64,000 bases of DNA from Chionoecetes opilio (GCA_016584305.1 JACEEZ010021700.1:18501-82500), one strand, 5' to 3'. Numbered from the stretch's first letter, positions 1 through 12,110 are shown. Numbers and translations: made by a program. Notes: generated by a model from the letters alone, not told the origin.

Positions 1-121
1 TTAGTTAGTGGCCAAGGATACTAAACAGGTCATATCTATAAAATAATGCTTACGTTCACTAAAAATCGACAAATGGTAGTAAATTACAATTAAAATTACA
101 TTCTGGGCCTCAAGGGGTTAA
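1..121 (+). repeat. TTAA-flanked MITE, partial copy 1
   Basis: The right half of an interspersed repeat that recurs at 1084-1783 and 44648-45008. Shared landmarks are the GTGGxCAAGGATACTAAACAGG block, the CACTAAAAATCG block and the right end TGGGCCTCAAGGGGTTAA. Full copies begin with TTAA followed by a C-rich end resembling the reverse complement of this right end, so it behaves like a short non-autonomous element with TTAA target sites (piggyBac-like, by inference). This copy is cut by the window edge. Confidence 0.6.
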
Positions 122-529
122 ATAACAAATATCCTCAGTGGTGGGATGATTGACTTTTCAAGGTCAGGCACGGCCGGCGAGGAATGTTTTTTCGCGCTCG
201 TGGGAAATTTTTGTGACCACGCTAGGGGATTACTGGATGCTTGAGCGGCTGTAATGTAAGCGGCTTAGTGATTCACAAGGTAATGAAATGATAACTGTCT
301 CTTTCCGCCTCCCAGATGATTATAATTATATATTGAATGCCTATAGCCAATTACGTTTGTTAGCAATGGCTCGATATAGGCTATTTGTGTCTCTATCTCT
401 CGGGTACTATCCTATAACTACTAACTACTAACTATTTATAATGCTCTCTATAACCATTACCCTTCCTAGATGATCATAACTATAAATTGAATGCATATAG
501 ACAATCACGTATATATTTGCATGCATGTT
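122..529. other. Non-coding, nothing recognised
   Basis: AT-rich sequence without a credible open reading frame or a recognisable repeat apart from short CTATAACTACTAACTA-type runs near 410-440. Confidence 0.5.
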
Positions 530-809
<280 letters not shown>

Positions 810-1083
810 AATAATGTTCTCTACATCCATTACCACAACTAGCCTACTACCATCATCGCCGCAATGCCTTCAACATTTTAATATCTACGTAGTTATAATT
901 AGTAACAACAATTACTTTACTAATGACACCACGTACCATTAGTATCAAGTAGTACTGTCAGATTCAGTGTCAGCATATTAATTCAATTCAATGAGATCCA
1001 ACATTTCCCCGGAGATCAATAGTTTTTAAGGCTGTATATATTATAAGAAATAGATGCAAACCACCCTGATGCCTGATCGTCCC

Positions 1084-1783
1084 TTAAACCCTTCATTTCA
1101 CACCCAGATTTTTCCTTTGCTATAAAAAATCGTCTGTTGTTAGCCATAAAATTTTGAAAAGTAGCTTAATATACCAAATTATCTACCGTAGATAACAGTG
1201 AAGTCGCCACCTGCAGTGAAGTCGCCAGGCGCCATATATTACGAATTATAGCATTACTACTGATTTTTATGTGCCCCTGAAGATGATATGATACACAGTA
1301 GTTTATATCATGACTGTATAATCTACCCTGTTTCAGCGTTGATTTATGCTTTGTAGCTGCAAGTATAGACGGTTTTAAATTTTACTACGCGTTTTTTTTT
1401 CGGGCGACGACGACAGCGGTACGACACTCAGTAAATAAACACTAGATGGCGACTCTACTGTTGGTAGCCACTTTGTAGATATTTGTGTCATTTGTTCATT
1501 TATAGCCCTACTATGACACAGATGAAGACACAAAATGACACAGACTCTCCAGATAGCCCCTTCTAACTTTCCTGAAATCATGCATGTAGAAATGTAACTA
1601 TTAACACCACCACACGTCTGTAAACAGAAAAAAAAGTTGTCCTGGCGACTTTACTGTTATCTACGGTAGTGGACAAGGATACGAAACAGGTCATATCTAT
1701 AAAATGTTGCTTATATTCACTAAAAATTGTCTAATGGTACCCAAATTACAATGGAAATTACGTTCTGGGCCTCAAGGGGGTAA
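1084..1783 (+). repeat. TTAA-flanked MITE, copy 2, interrupted by another MITE
   Basis: Starts at TTAA (1084-1087) followed by ACCCTTCATTTCACACCCAG and ends with GGGCCTCAAGGGGGTAAC. It aligns with the copy at 44648-45008 except that 1183-1669 is a different element inserted in the middle, so the two halves are 1084-1182 and 1670-1783. The nested structure gives a relative insertion order. Confidence 0.6.
1183..1669. mobile_element. TA-flanked MITE with CCGTAGATAAC terminal inverted repeat
   Basis: The ends are inverted repeats: CTACCGTAGATAACAG at the left and CTGTTATCTACGGTAG at the right. Comparing the interrupted repeat around it with the uninterrupted copy near 44880 shows that the element proper is CCG...CGG flanked by a duplicated TA. 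That is the target duplication of Tc1/mariner-type elements (inference from TSD only). It carries no coding capacity. Related copies lie at 42155-42646 and, as a foldback, 45945-46203. Confidence 0.7.
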
Positions 1784-2009
1784 CATCGCACCGCAGTAGG
1801 CTACATTACTGCTTCCAAGGCCAAGGAAATAGAGAATCTAGAGAAATGTATACCTCCGAGTAGCCGCCTTATAGAATAAATCAATATAAATTCCCTTGGC
1901 CTTGACCGCTACCATAGGATTCCTCGCAAGGGATCCTCGAGTCTCGATCTCAGTTTTTTCACACACAGCCATTGACGCAGGGATGCCACTCTATACACTT
2001 TTAGAAATC

Positions 2010-2240
2010 CCAAGATTGACTCCCAAAAAACCAAAGACTGACCCCAAAAATCTCAAGACTGACCCCCGAAAATCCCAAGACTGACCCCCAAAAATCCCAA
2101 GACTGACCCCCAAAATTCCCAAGACTGAGCACCAAAAACCACAAGACACCCCAAAAATCCCAAGACTGACCCTCAAAAATCCCAAGACTGACCCTCGAAA
2201 ATCCCAAGACTGACCCCCGAAAATCCCAAGATAGACAAAA
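2010..2240. repeat. About 21-bp tandem repeat (CCCAAGACTGACCC type)
   Basis: Roughly ten imperfect copies of a unit reading CCCAAGACTGACCCCCAAAAAT. Degenerate CCCAAGATAGACAAAA copies continue to about 2410. The minus-strand Gly/Phe-rich frames across it are repeat artefacts. Confidence 0.9.
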
Positions 2241-2478
2241 CTATCCCCAGGTCTAAAAAACCCATTGAAACTGAACCCTAAATACGTCACACATGCTTAC
2301 CTTGAGATAAACTACTGGAGAAATACTTGAATAATCCCAAAAAATCCCAAGATAGACAAAAATATATCTCAAGGTCATTGCCCAAATCCCAAGATCTTGG
2401 AAAAATCCCAAAGGAGTGAAGTGCAGAGATGATCAATAACAAGGGAACGAAAGTCAAGTGATGAAGAAATTGATACTA

Positions 2479-2726
2479 GGGATAAGACAGAGTAAGCAAT
2501 GACAGACCAGTGAAAAGAGACCACAGCGAACCAGGACCCAGACCATTATTAACACCCAGACCATGGCCATTCGCTATCTTGTTTTTGTAGTCTTCTCTTG
2601 AGGGTCCCATAAACTAGGCCGTCTCACTAGGGATAAAAGACAAAGTAAGCAATGACAGACCAGTGAAAAGAGACCACAGCGCACCAAGACCCAGACCATT
2701 ATTAACACCCAGACCATGGCCACCGC
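2479..2726. repeat. Direct repeat pair of about 100 bp
   Basis: The block GGGATAAxAGACAxAGTAAGCAATGACAGACCAG through CCCAGACCATGGCCA occurs at 2479-2575 and again at 2628-2722, with a few substitutions, separated by about 50 bp. No protein is recognisable. The rest of 2410-3044 holds nothing I can identify. Confidence 0.7.
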
Positions 2727-3044
2727 TTCTAGTTTGTGATCAAGGTTGTCACGGTCACACACAAACGACCATTGCCATTAGGACCAACAGAACACCCACA
2801 CCAGCGCCACAACAGGAGAAACAGACCAAGGTACGTGTCCAGGGGTCAACGGGGTAGCCAACAGACGAGGTATAACAGGTGGGTGGTGACCAGGGGAAGG
2901 GACTCGAGGGAGGACTCTCAGCGATGCACTGGCTGGGCGGCGAGGTGTGGTGGTGGTGGTGGAGCAAGGCAAACCCCGCTGTGTCCTTTATTAGGCTAAC
3001 ATAAGGCAGTGAACGAGATAGGAGTGCGTGGTTATGATGAGTCT

Positions 3045-3334
3045 GGTTACCGGTTATTTCGGCCACACGTCAATTCGCCCACATGTAAGAGTCAATTCGC
3101 CCACATGTAAGAGTCAATTCGCCCACAAGACTTTTCGCCCACATGTAAGAGTCAATTCGCCCACAAGACTTTTCGCCCACATGTAAGAGTCAATTCGCCC
3201 ACAAGACTTTTCGCCCACATGTAAGAGTCAATTCGCCCACTCTAAAGTCAATTCGCGCAGTTAACAAGTGAGAGGTAACTACTAGTAACTTTGGGCGAAA
3301 TGACTCCATAGTGTGGTCGAAATGACCGGATACC
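3045..3334. mobile_element. TTCGCCCAC-type MITE, copy A
   Basis: Terminal inverted repeats GGTTACCGGTTATTTCGGCC (left) and the complement of CGAAATGACCGGATACC (right) bracket a series of internal direct repeats of AGTCAATTCGCCCACATGTA. The same ends and internal motif define copy B at 3729-4113. Non-coding. Confidence 0.65.
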
Positions 3335-3364
3335 ATGAGTCTTTATCATGTTGCCATGTGTGTG

Positions 3365-3537
3365 CCCGTCAGGGTGGCAAGGTTGGTAGAGACGTGAGCT
3401 CGCAATGTGCAGCGTCCCTGTGCATTCGGTCAGCGGTTCGAGTCCGCCTAGTTCGTGCTGACGTGGCGGCGCTTTGTATAGTCAATGACCTTGTAGTTGG
3501 TACTTGCAAAGTGTCTAGATAGGATGAAAATCTTATC
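3365..3537 (+). mobile_element. tRNA-derived SINE (family 1), full-length copy
   Basis: The head contains a box A-like TGGTAGAGACG and a perfect box B GGTTCGAGTCC, so it would be transcribed by RNA polymerase III. The tail ends GATGAAAATCTTATCTT. It is flanked by perfect 14-bp target-site duplications TTGCCATGTGTGTG at 3351-3364 and 3538-3551. Copies at 10986-11166 and 44685-44824 share the body and tail. The duplications show it arrived by target-primed reverse transcription. Confidence 0.85.
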
Positions 3538-3728
3538 TTGCCATGTGTGTGGCAAGGCAAGGCGGTGGGATTACTCGTATACAAGGGTAGGGAGGAAGGA
3601 AGGGAGGGAAAACATCCATATTTACCGAGTGTTGACCCTTGGCCACTGACCTGCCGCTGTGTGCAGGGTCTCGGGGAGAGGCTGTGGTCAAGGTATTTTG
3701 AGTACATTTAGTTCCTCAGCCACCCAGG

Positions 3729-4113
3729 GTTTACGGTCATTTCGCCCACATGTTAGTTCGCCCACAAGTCAGTTCGCCCAAATGTAGAGTTTGTTCGCCC
3801 ACAAGTATTATTATTGAATTTTTATAACTCATAACTCAAACACTTTTTATGTGGTTGCGACGCATATTTTGTACCCCAGCCATATATCCTGCATTCCCCC
3901 AGGTCACCAAGCTTGTTTTGGGGGAGAGGGGGAGTATGGGCAAACACTAGAATAATACCGTCAATTGTTATATGTTGAACTGAAGTTTCATTTGAAAGAC
4001 TGTTTATAAGTGCATGAAATACTTGCACAGTAAAGGAGTTATCTAATGTGGGCGAAATAACTCCACCGAGTGGGCGAAACGACCTTTTGGTGTGGGCGAA
4101 ATGACCGGATACC
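3729..4113. mobile_element. TTCGCCCAC-type MITE, copy B
   Basis: Left end TTTACGGTCATTTCGCCCACA, of which the first 20 bases match the inverted right end TGGGCGAAATGACCGGATAC. Interior has further TTCGCCCAC repeats near the left and GTGGGCGAAA repeats near the right. Related to 3045-3334. Confidence 0.65.
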
Positions 4114-4489
4114 GCCACCCAGCCATCCCTTGACGAGCCTGCCTCAGGGCTGCTGGTGGTGCCTGGAACTCTCGCCGATCGGAAGTATCCGTATATTAGT
4201 TTCGTGGGTGGGCTGACGTGCCTGCAGCTCTGGGCTTCCCACTTGCGTGTTCTTATGGTTGAGCCTGACTATGGTGGTGAGGGGAGCCAGCCAGGGGAGT
4301 CCACCAAAGCAACACAGGTGTTTTTCTGGAAATTTACCAAATTATCGCCGCCGTCGGCGAGTGTTCCTATTCTCGGCGACAGTTCCTGTTCTTGATATTG
4401 ATGTTAAGTACCCAATATATACATTTAATCAGCTTTTATCCGTGCTTCTGCATTCAGGGATTAAATACCTCTTTTACCAGCAATAGCTT

Positions 4490-4766
4490 GATTAGTTAGG
4501 TTAGGTAACCAGTGTCCAGGTTTGGTTAGTGAACTAGCGGGAGGTTTTGCGCCCCCTCACCCCAATTAAGGGGTGAGGGCGCGCAATTCATTCCAGATGA
4601 ACACCGAATTCACTTAGGTGGACGAAACTGTTTTTTTCTGGTGAGTTTTGATGTGCTTTGAATTAATCTGCTAACCGTTTCTGTCGCAATTTTGTTTCGT
4701 TTTCCGTTTTAGTTAGGTATAGGCTTGGGTTAGGTTTTTCGATTCGATTCGGATTCGTTTTTTTTT

Positions 4767-4806
<40 letters not shown>

Positions 4807-5865
4807 ATATATATGATATATATATATATTATATATATATATATATATATTATATATTTTATATATATAAACCCACCGAAAAAATGGGTCATTTATAGTT
4901 TCACCCAACCAACGATTTTCTGATGCGCCTTATGTTTTTCTGGTGTGTTTTTGTGTTTTGAATGAATCTGCTAACCGTTTCTGTCGCAATTTTTTTTTTT
5001 TTTTTCCCTTCAAACCCCCCCCCCCCCCCCCCCCCCAAAAAAAAGAACCTAAACCTAACCTACCTAACCTAACCTTCCTAACCTAACCTTTACCTAACAA
5101 AAAAAAAAACGTAACCTTCATCTACCTTAAAAAAAAAAAAAAAAAAAAAAAAATTGCGACAGAAACGGTTAGCAGATTCATTCAAAACACATAAAAACGC
5201 ATCAGAAAATCGTTGGTTGGGTGAAACTATAAATTATCCAAAAATTGTTTCGTGCACCAAGGAAGTTCGGTGTTCATCCGGAAGTTTGCCGTATTAAGTC
5301 TGGTTACCTATATAACTCATTTCTATGTATTGTATTTAAGAGCAGTTTTATAGTGTTTTGGGACAAGCGGGAAATGTTGTGTTTGACAATAAAATAGCCT
5401 TTATTCTTCCTTTAAATCTATTGCCAGTGGAACTGTCGCCGAAAATGTCCATGTCGGCGAGAGCTCTTGGTTGGTGTTTCGGCGACAGTTCCCTTCACCC
5501 TTATAAATTTTTGGGATTTTTTTGTTATTGGGCACCACTGATTTCGAGGATAGAACTTTGGGAATATTGAGTTAATGCTAGCCTACTCATTTCCAGACGC
5601 CGACTATTTAGTTATCGGCAATATATGATGCTTTTTCATTTTGAGATAGGTTTTTTCTGAGGAAACCAAAAAAATTTGACTTTTCTATTCAAAGTCAAAT
5701 AAAAAATAAGCCGGTAAATATGCTGTTTCAACCAATACTCCCTATTGACCAGTTATGTCTCCTGACATAACTGGGAGGGCTGCGCCCCCCCCCCCACCCC
5801 TAGACGGTGGGTTAGTCAACTAACCTAACCTGGACACTGATTACGTACCTAATCTAGCCTCGCTC
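4490..5865. repeat. Composite nested inverted-repeat region
   Basis: Several inverted pairs are nested: CAGTGTCCAGG near 4510 against CCTGGACACTG near 5830; CCAGATGAACACCGAATTC near 4600 against TTCGGTGTTCATCCGGAA near 5270; and the arms 4889-4998 against 5150-5237 (TTTCACCCAACCAACGATTT, CTGCTAACCGTTTCTGTCGC). The core holds (TA)n, poly-C, poly-A and CCTAA-type tracts. A further perfect 16-bp hairpin, arms GGAACTGTCGCCGAAA, is at 5429-5492. No coding sequence; looks like layered foldback elements. Confidence 0.55.
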
Positions 5866-7846
5866 GTTACGCCCAGACCCCCCCTGATGTTATTTTTCAT
5901 TTCCGACGGCTGTTGTAGGGGTTAGAAATACTCCTAATGATGAGACGGAAACGTTCTATTAAGACGCATCAAAGTCTGTCAGAAAAAGTTTCTTGCTAAA
6001 TACTGCGGGATGCTGAGAAACCAAATAATACTTTATTTTACTATATCACCATTATATGTGCATTAGGAATCTGTTTCCTGTTTATATTTATATATTCTGA
6101 GAAACTTTCTCTCATAAGTTTACTGTCCAAATTCGCTACTTTTGAAGATAATATTCTGGAATAATTTTGTAAGAGGGAGATTGGCTGCACTGTGTTTACA
6201 CACTTTCTTTTGTGGCCTGTATCACTAGTCTATTCCCGAGCCCCCAGACTCATACCTCACAGTTCCCGCACTTAACCCTATTTCCTGCTGGGAATATGCA
6301 AGTGTTTGTGCGTGCTTGGCCAAACCATGCATGGGTTTATTGATGAATGAATTGCCTTACTGGATTCTGAGAAACCCAGTTTCCGTTGCAGATTTATAGT
6401 TTTGGAAATATTGGTTCTTGTTGATGGTCCATTAGTCCTTCACTGCCTAGCTGCCAGTTGTGTTTCAGAGTCAGGATTTGAATCCCAGGACTTGAGGATC
6501 ATGTACCTATATGTCCGTGCGTGAATTTTGGAGCTTTGATTTGAAGTGCACATGTGCATGTATTACATCACAGCCAATGACTATCATGGAAGAATAAATC
6601 AGCCCATCACACAATCCCCTGAGAGAAGGGCAGGCCAGGTCACTGTGAGCTATGGTGTAATTTCAGATCACGCTGGTGCCACGTCTGGCTGTGAACACTG
6701 TACTGTACTTCCACCTATTTTGGGCATTTCCGCATTTTTTGAGAAAATCAAGACAACTTTGGCCTTCTTCAAAATGCATAGTGTTGTTGCAACACACGTG
6801 GTGCCCTAAATGTGAAAGCAACAGCAATTTTCCTGAGGATCAAGTGTTGTGGCAGTGCTCCGGCACTTGCCTCCCCAAAGATGATGAAGCGCCGAGACTG
6901 GGGTTGTAGCGTCAGCCACTGCAAAGGATCCTTCAAAGACAAAGCTATTGACACTATCACCCTGAGAGACCAAAGCATGGAGGAAGCTGGCTCTTTCAAT
7001 CAGATCTAAGGTAAGCATGATTTAATACACGAGTGTTGTCACTTCAGTTGAGCCTCGTTTCACGTCCTCCCAGTTCTTGAAATTCACTTAAATAAGTTGA
7101 AATATGTATATAAGTTTTTCATAAGAAATTAGAAAAGTTGTCCTGGAGGCTGGATGCCCACCATGTTAGGTCAATGGATGCCTCTTCACACCCCTTCACC
7201 CTGCTCCAGTCTCCCTTCTCTTTGGCGCATACCTGCGACATCTAGCGGATGTTTGTTAAATACATTTGATCTTTGCCAATAAGCTATTATCTTTCTGTCA
7301 TGTGATTTAAGCCATCACATTCATCTATTCATATCGCCCATGGTTTAAAGTGGAACAGGATAGCAATTTCAAATTAGTAGAGAGATGGCTTCTGAGGGGT
7401 GAGGCTATATGGCTCTCAAGTTCATAATAGAAGTTCTTAAAAGAGGAAGAAGTAACTTTATAATACTTCAGAAGCCATGACGTGCTCCCTTCATAATTCA
7501 AATATCCTACATGAGGTATTAAGCGATCCACCAGGAAATTATGGATATTGTTCAAACAGCCATTTCTGAATTGGTGAACTAATCTTTCCACTAAGTTAAG
7601 AGGTTAGATGTGGGATTAGGTTTAGGTTAGGTTAGGCTAAGGTTAGGATAGATTTAGTAAGAAAGGCACCAGCCAGCCTCACCACCAGCCGGAAAGTAGA
7701 TAAATGTGAGCTTACAGTTAGAAATTAGCTCGGATGGCGGGGTCTCGAGTGGCGGCCAGCAATCATTTTGCCCCACAACAACATTGCTGGTGTTTAGAGA
7801 GGCTGATGCTTCCCTCACTATTGTCATGCTATTACTGTTTTCCCAG
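5866..7846. other. Intergenic, upstream of the zinc-finger array
   Basis: No recognisable gene. Short open frames around 6546-7018 lack family resemblance. A good splice-donor sequence (AAG|GTAAGC) occurs at 7011, so a 5' untranslated exon of the first zinc-finger unit is possible but unproven. A short GGTTAGGTTAGG tract is at 7623-7636. Confidence 0.4.
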
Positions 7847-7925
7847 GCAGTCAAGGCAGAAGAGGAAACCTTGGGTCAAGGCTCTGCACGAGATGGTTAT
7901 CCCAGCATCATTAGCAGCATCAGCA
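7847..7925 (+). other. Conserved 5' exon (exon A) of zinc-finger unit 1
   Basis: Preceded by a pyrimidine-rich acceptor TACTGTTTTCCCAG and followed by the donor CAGCA|GTGAGTG. The same 79 nt with both splice signals recurs in all five units. Joined to an acceptor at 8157 (TGTGTGTTATAG), its first frame runs into the ATG of the finger protein without a stop and would add a stretch including EEETLGQGSARDGYPSIISS. Alternatively it is 5' untranslated. Splicing is inferred; no transcript was seen. Confidence 0.5.
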
Positions 7926-8174
7926 GTGAGTGTTGCCCCCTGACAGCAGGAGTCCACAACAGCCAGTAGCTGCACACTCTACATGTTTGACAGCCTGGAG
8001 CAGTGTCATGAACTTGTCAGTGCTCACTTGGGAGAGACAGCTGTGCACACTGTGTTCAGGTGCTGTATCTTACTGAGTAGTGGTAGTAGTGTGTGCACAC
8101 TGAGGCTCAAGTGATCACTGCCCCCCGAGTGTTCTGGACTGTGGGTGTGTGTTATAGGGCAGTATAGGGCCAGG

Positions 8175-9104
8175 ATGGAGGAGACCAGGAGATTTGAGTG
8201 TGATGAGTGCGGGGAATTGTTGAGCAGCAGCAGCAGGCATATCCAGCACTCCCTGTCACACCGAGGAGTGACAGTGTTCTGCTGTGAAAAGTGTGATGAA
8301 GTGTTCCTCAGTGAAAGCCAGATGCACAAACACATGGAACGCCACAAAACTCCTCTCCGTAAGAAATTTGAATGTGAAGTATGTGGAAGAGAGTTTAAAA
8401 AGAAGGTTGAGTTTATAGGACACAGATTACTACATTTTGGGGTGAAATCATTTAAATGTGATGTGTGTGGGATGGAGTTTTCATCAAGGGCTTGTTACTT
8501 GCAGCACAGTGACGTTCACTCTGATGTGAAAAAATATAAATGTAAACTTTGTGGCCATCGGACCAAGCGCAGGAATAACCTTTTGAAACACTTGCAGCGT
8601 CACCAGCAGAGAAAGAAATACATTTGCACTCATTGTGGAAAAGTGTTCAGCTTCCGGTACCACCTCACTGCTCACAAGAAGACTCATGAGAATTCCCCAC
8701 AAGAGGAAGTCAGCAGCTCTGAGCAAGTCGTCACCGAACCCCCAAAACAGGTTGTCAAAAGTTCTACAAAACAGGTTGTCAAAAGTTCTACAAAACAGGT
8801 TGTCACATCAGCTAAAGGTTTGATTGATTTCAAGAAATTTAGATGTAACCTGTGTGGCAAAAAGTTCCACTCCAAAGTTGGAGCCAGGGAACACTACAGA
8901 GTTCACTCCAATGTAAAGGAGTTTGAGTGTGTTTTGTGTGGAGCACAGTTCAAATGGCAAAGGAGCCAGGAACGACACATGAAAAAGCATGGCAAGCAAG
9001 TGAAAGCCCACCAGTGCCACAAGTGTGGCAAAAGCTTTGACCGCAAGAGCCATCTCAAGCGGCACTTTGAAAACCACCACAAAGGAATGAAAAAGAGGTA
9101 CTGA
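8175..9104 (+). CDS. C2H2 zinc-finger protein, unit 1 (9 fingers, 309 aa)
   Basis: Predicted nuclear DNA-binding protein of unknown target. Nine classical C-x2-C-x12-H-x3-H fingers are visible: residues 7-29, 35-57, 65-87, 93-115, 121-143, 149-171, then after a linker 222-244, 250-272 and 279-301, ending in a basic tail HKGMKKRY. The linker (172-221) has two full KQVVKSST repeats and a third partial one. There is no recognisable BTB, KRAB, ZAD or SCAN domain. ATG 8175 was chosen because it has a good context (AGGATGG) and begins MEETRRFECDEC. An in-frame extension through 8145 uses only GTG, though spliced exon A could extend the N-terminus. First of five tandem units; finger 8 helix reads RSQE, different from all paralogues. 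Confidence 0.85.
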   Translation: MEETRRFECDECGELLSSSSRHIQHSLSHRGVTVFCCEKCDEVFLSESQMHKHMERHKTPLRKKFECEVCGREFKKKVEFIGHRLLHFGVKSFKCDVCGMEFSSRACYLQHSDVHSDVKKYKCKLCGHRTKRRNNLLKHLQRHQQRKKYICTHCGKVFSFRYHLTAHKKTHENSPQEEVSSSEQVVTEPPKQVVKSSTKQVVKSSTKQVVTSAKGLIDFKKFRCNLCGKKFHSKVGAREHYRVHSNVKEFECVLCGAQFKWQRSQERHMKKHGKQVKAHQCHKCGKSFDRKSHLKRHFENHHKGMKKRY

Positions 9105-10060
9105 TAGAGATGGTGCAGGTGTGGTGGCATTGCACTATAGAGCCACCCTAACAAACCTACAGTAGGCAGCCTGTTTATGTGCCAAGAGGCTAAGACTGAG
9201 GCTTGGCAAGCTTTTCACCAAAACATTCATCCCATCCAGCACCAGAGTTGTCATAACATGGATATTAGGGATCAAGTCAATGAGAGAAACTCTCAGCCCA
9301 GACACCTTATCACTGCTTATGAACACTGATGCCATGACCACAATGTTATGTGATAATGAGCCAGAAGATTCAGGGTTTGAGAATCTGTGCGTGTCATGTG
9401 TGGTGGTAGTACTAGTACTGCATCCTTAACCTTGCTTCTTTGTTGCACCCTCCTGAATATGTTGTGATGTATGTCCTTGCACAGATGTGTAGAGGTGAGG
9501 CTGCTTTATAGATACATGCTGGGACAAGAGGGCGCCAAAAAGATGCTTAGGTTCTCACAGTACATTCCTTGGTGAAGCTATTTCATGCAGTGTCAGCACT
9601 TTGTTAGGTAGCACCAAGGAAGTGCCTGTGAAATGTTTTCAGAAATGAAGGTGCAGGAATAAGAAGTGACGAGGAATGTTAGGGGATGTGTTTGTAGTGT
9701 GTTCATGTGCAGATTCATCTTGGACAGCCTCACTCCCCTCTGGAAAGCTGCTCCCCCTTGCCCTCCCTTCATGCAAGCAATGGCCACAAACACCCTCACA
9801 CACTTTCCACAACTTAGCTCTTTGTTCTGCTATCACTGTTGTTGTTCTGCTAAAGAGTTTTACACAATTTATATATGTGGCTTTTTTGCACTTAAGGTTT
9901 CAATTTATAGGGACAACGTTCTTTTGGTAAGGATTTGTGGTGGGGGGCTGCCGATGCAAGACAAATACTTGTACAATACTTGTATTCAGCCATAAAAATA
10001 TGATGCAAGCATAATAGGTATAATGCTGTAATGAGCTGGAGTGACTTTTAATAAAACTGC
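9105..10060 (+). other. Conserved 3' region of unit 1
   Basis: The sequence from the stop codon to about 10010 is nearly identical in units 1-3 and partly in 4 and 5, with no conserved open frame, and is probably 3' untranslated plus flank. A candidate poly(A) signal AATAAA is at 10050-10055. Small ORFs on either strand recur only because the DNA is duplicated. Confidence 0.5.
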
Positions 10061-10985
10061 CCACCTCGCAAACTCTGGGGTTGCCTTACCAAAAATTCGC
10101 TCACTACATACACACTGTAGTTAGAATCTCCTGCTTTGTGGGTAAACAAACATAACATAGAGAATGCTAATTTACTTCTTTCAGACTACATAACACAAAT
10201 ATTGAACATCACCAAGACACCTCACTTCCACGTACCACAAAATAGCCAGACACTGGTTATGTCCTCAGCACACTAACAGTAAATTAGACTGTACCTCCGT
10301 CGCTCGTACCTCTTCACCTCACCTTCCTGCAACAGTATCACAACACTCATAAGTAAGTTCTCACATAAGTAATCTCATTCCCATACATAGTCTCATTCAT
10401 AAGTAAGTTCTCACAAGTAACACCTGGTGGTCACTTCCATGTCACAGCCAACCTTCACTATATCCCTCCTTGCTTCATAACAGCACTTCAGTCAGATATG
10501 GTTCCAACTTATAGGTGGCAATGCACAGCTCACCTGCCGGAAATCCACTTTTTATATCACCGAAGCCCCTTCATCTGCAGCTTCAGACCCAAGCACAAGT
10601 CTCCAGCAAGGTCTGGATCGAGCACACTTTTAGCATCCCAAGGTTGCTGCTATCACCACAGTCTTGGATCCTCTCCCTGCTTAACACGGCAAAACTCCTG
10701 CTTCGGCAGTGGTAGGCCTCATCTGACCACAACAGGCCAGGCATCCCGGTTTACAGCCAACACTATACTATATCTCACTCCTGTCACGGATACACCATCC
10801 TTCATCCATCTCTGCATAACTAGAACAAACATATGTAGCACCAGTGGCGGCTCATGGCATAGGGCTGCAGAGCTGCAGCACCCCCAGACGTACTCACTGC
10901 CAGGTGTATAATTCCTTTAGAGACACAGCAGAATTGATACACTACTAACACATATATGAAAACATAAATAACAGTACACCAGTAG
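10061..10985. other. Intergenic, nothing recognised
   Basis: Spacer between units 1 and 2. A 137-aa frame at 10498-10911 is proline/serine-rich low-complexity sequence without family resemblance, and is not annotated as a gene. Confidence 0.45.
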
Positions 10986-11166
10986 CCCGTCAGGGTGGCA
11001 AGGTTGGTAGAGACGTGAGCTCGCAATGTGCAGCGTCCCTGTGCATTCGGTCAGCGGTTCGAGTCCGCCTAGTTCGTGCTGACGTGGCGGCGCTTTGTAT
11101 AGTCAATAACCTTGTAGTTGGTACTTGCAAAGTGTCTAGATAGGATGAAAATCTTAATCTTATCTT
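10986..11166 (+). mobile_element. tRNA-derived SINE (family 1), full-length copy with 13-bp TSD
   Basis: Starts CCGTCAGGGTGGCAAGG, contains the box B GGTTCGAGTCC, and ends GATGAAAATCTTAATCTTATCTT-like. Perfect direct repeats AGTACACCAGTAG flank it at 10973-10985 and 11167-11179. Body is close to the copy at 3365-3537. Confidence 0.88.
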
Positions 11167-11179
11167 AGTACACCAGTAG

Positions 11180-11794
11180 TAGGTCTACTGTTATCTATGA
11201 TCATAATATAAAGTCATTATATGTTATTTAATTATTTTCAATACTTTACTAAGTGAATTTTCATTAAAACCAGACCAAAATTTTAGTTACTTTCATATGT
11301 GCTGTACGATTCATGCCTGCGCCCCCGCCGCGCCACTTGTGATGTGAACACAATGGGCTGCAGTCGAGGCCAGCTCGATCAGCTGCTCAGTCCCCCCGTG
11401 TTTACGTTGCATGTGGACCAAGAAGGTTATATAGGAGGAGGTGGCATGTTGCCTCAAGCGTGAAGCCCTATATACCCAATAACTACCTAGGCAGTCATAC
11501 TTTTAATATAATTTGTGTATCCTATATTGTTGTGTAAAGTTTGCAGTCCCTCCATTTTATTTTATCACGAGCCGCCACTGTGTAGCACAACCTACCTCGT
11601 GTACATCACAAATCTCCCCCAGACTCCAGTAAAAGGTCCTCCCAATGTCCTCTCTTATCCGACCAACAAACTCTTACCGTGCATCCCACCTCAGCCAGTC
11701 ACTTGTAAACAAACTCTATACAAACAAACAGCTGACAGCAGAGATCCGTCAGCCTGTCTATTTTGAATCCTCACAATACTTTTGTAGTTTATAT
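11180..11794. other. Intergenic, nothing recognised
   Basis: No convincing coding frame or repeat; the 83-96-aa frames around 11515-11935 look non-coding and run into the retroelement relic. Confidence 0.4.
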
Positions 11795-12005
11795 ATAGTG
11801 GTATTCTACAGCCACTCTCTTTCTGTTAATTCATTAATGATGCGTTTTTCAGCGTCATTTATGAGAGTCCCCTCTGCAGGATTTCAGTCCTTCAAAGAGA
11901 GATGCTGTAGTGCCTCATTGGTGATCTTTCTTTAATTCCTGAATGGAACAGAGCAAAGGTTGTTATGTTCAATGCATTGGTTCCCCCATAGCAGCAGGGA
12001 TGAAG
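11795..12005 (+). pseudogene. Reverse-transcriptase relic upstream of unit 2
   Basis: A short, broken version of the non-LTR reverse-transcriptase fragment that is better preserved at 15290-15510, 23745-24095 and 26915-27235. It contains CCACTCTCTTTCTGTTAATT and then the block GGAACAGAGCAAAGGTTG, the decayed counterpart of the downstream WxxANLVxFNA-like stretch of jockey-type polymerases. It is part of the duplicated zinc-finger unit rather than a fresh insertion. Confidence 0.55.
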
Positions 12006-12110
12006 GGGTAGTGGCTGTGTGGTGGTGGTGCCCTGTACTCAATGTTCAGAGGGAAGGTGGGAAAGGCTGACGCTTCCCTCACTATTGTCATGCTATTACT
12101 GTTTTCCCAG

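Noticed and set aside
6546..7018. Open frames of 65-87 aa before the array
   Set aside because: Overlap each other on both strands with no family resemblance; only the donor at 7011 is noteworthy.
7325..7591. 88-aa minus-strand frame
   Set aside because: Looks protein-like in composition but matches nothing I recognise and has no supporting splice or repeat context.
8145..8174. Upstream start of the finger proteins (MCVIGQYRAR)
   Set aside because: The first codon is GTG, not ATG, and the segment contains a splice-acceptor-like TTATAG; ATG at 8175 preferred.
10498..10911. 137-aa frame
   Set aside because: Low-complexity Ser/Pro/His composition, no motif, lies in unconserved spacer.
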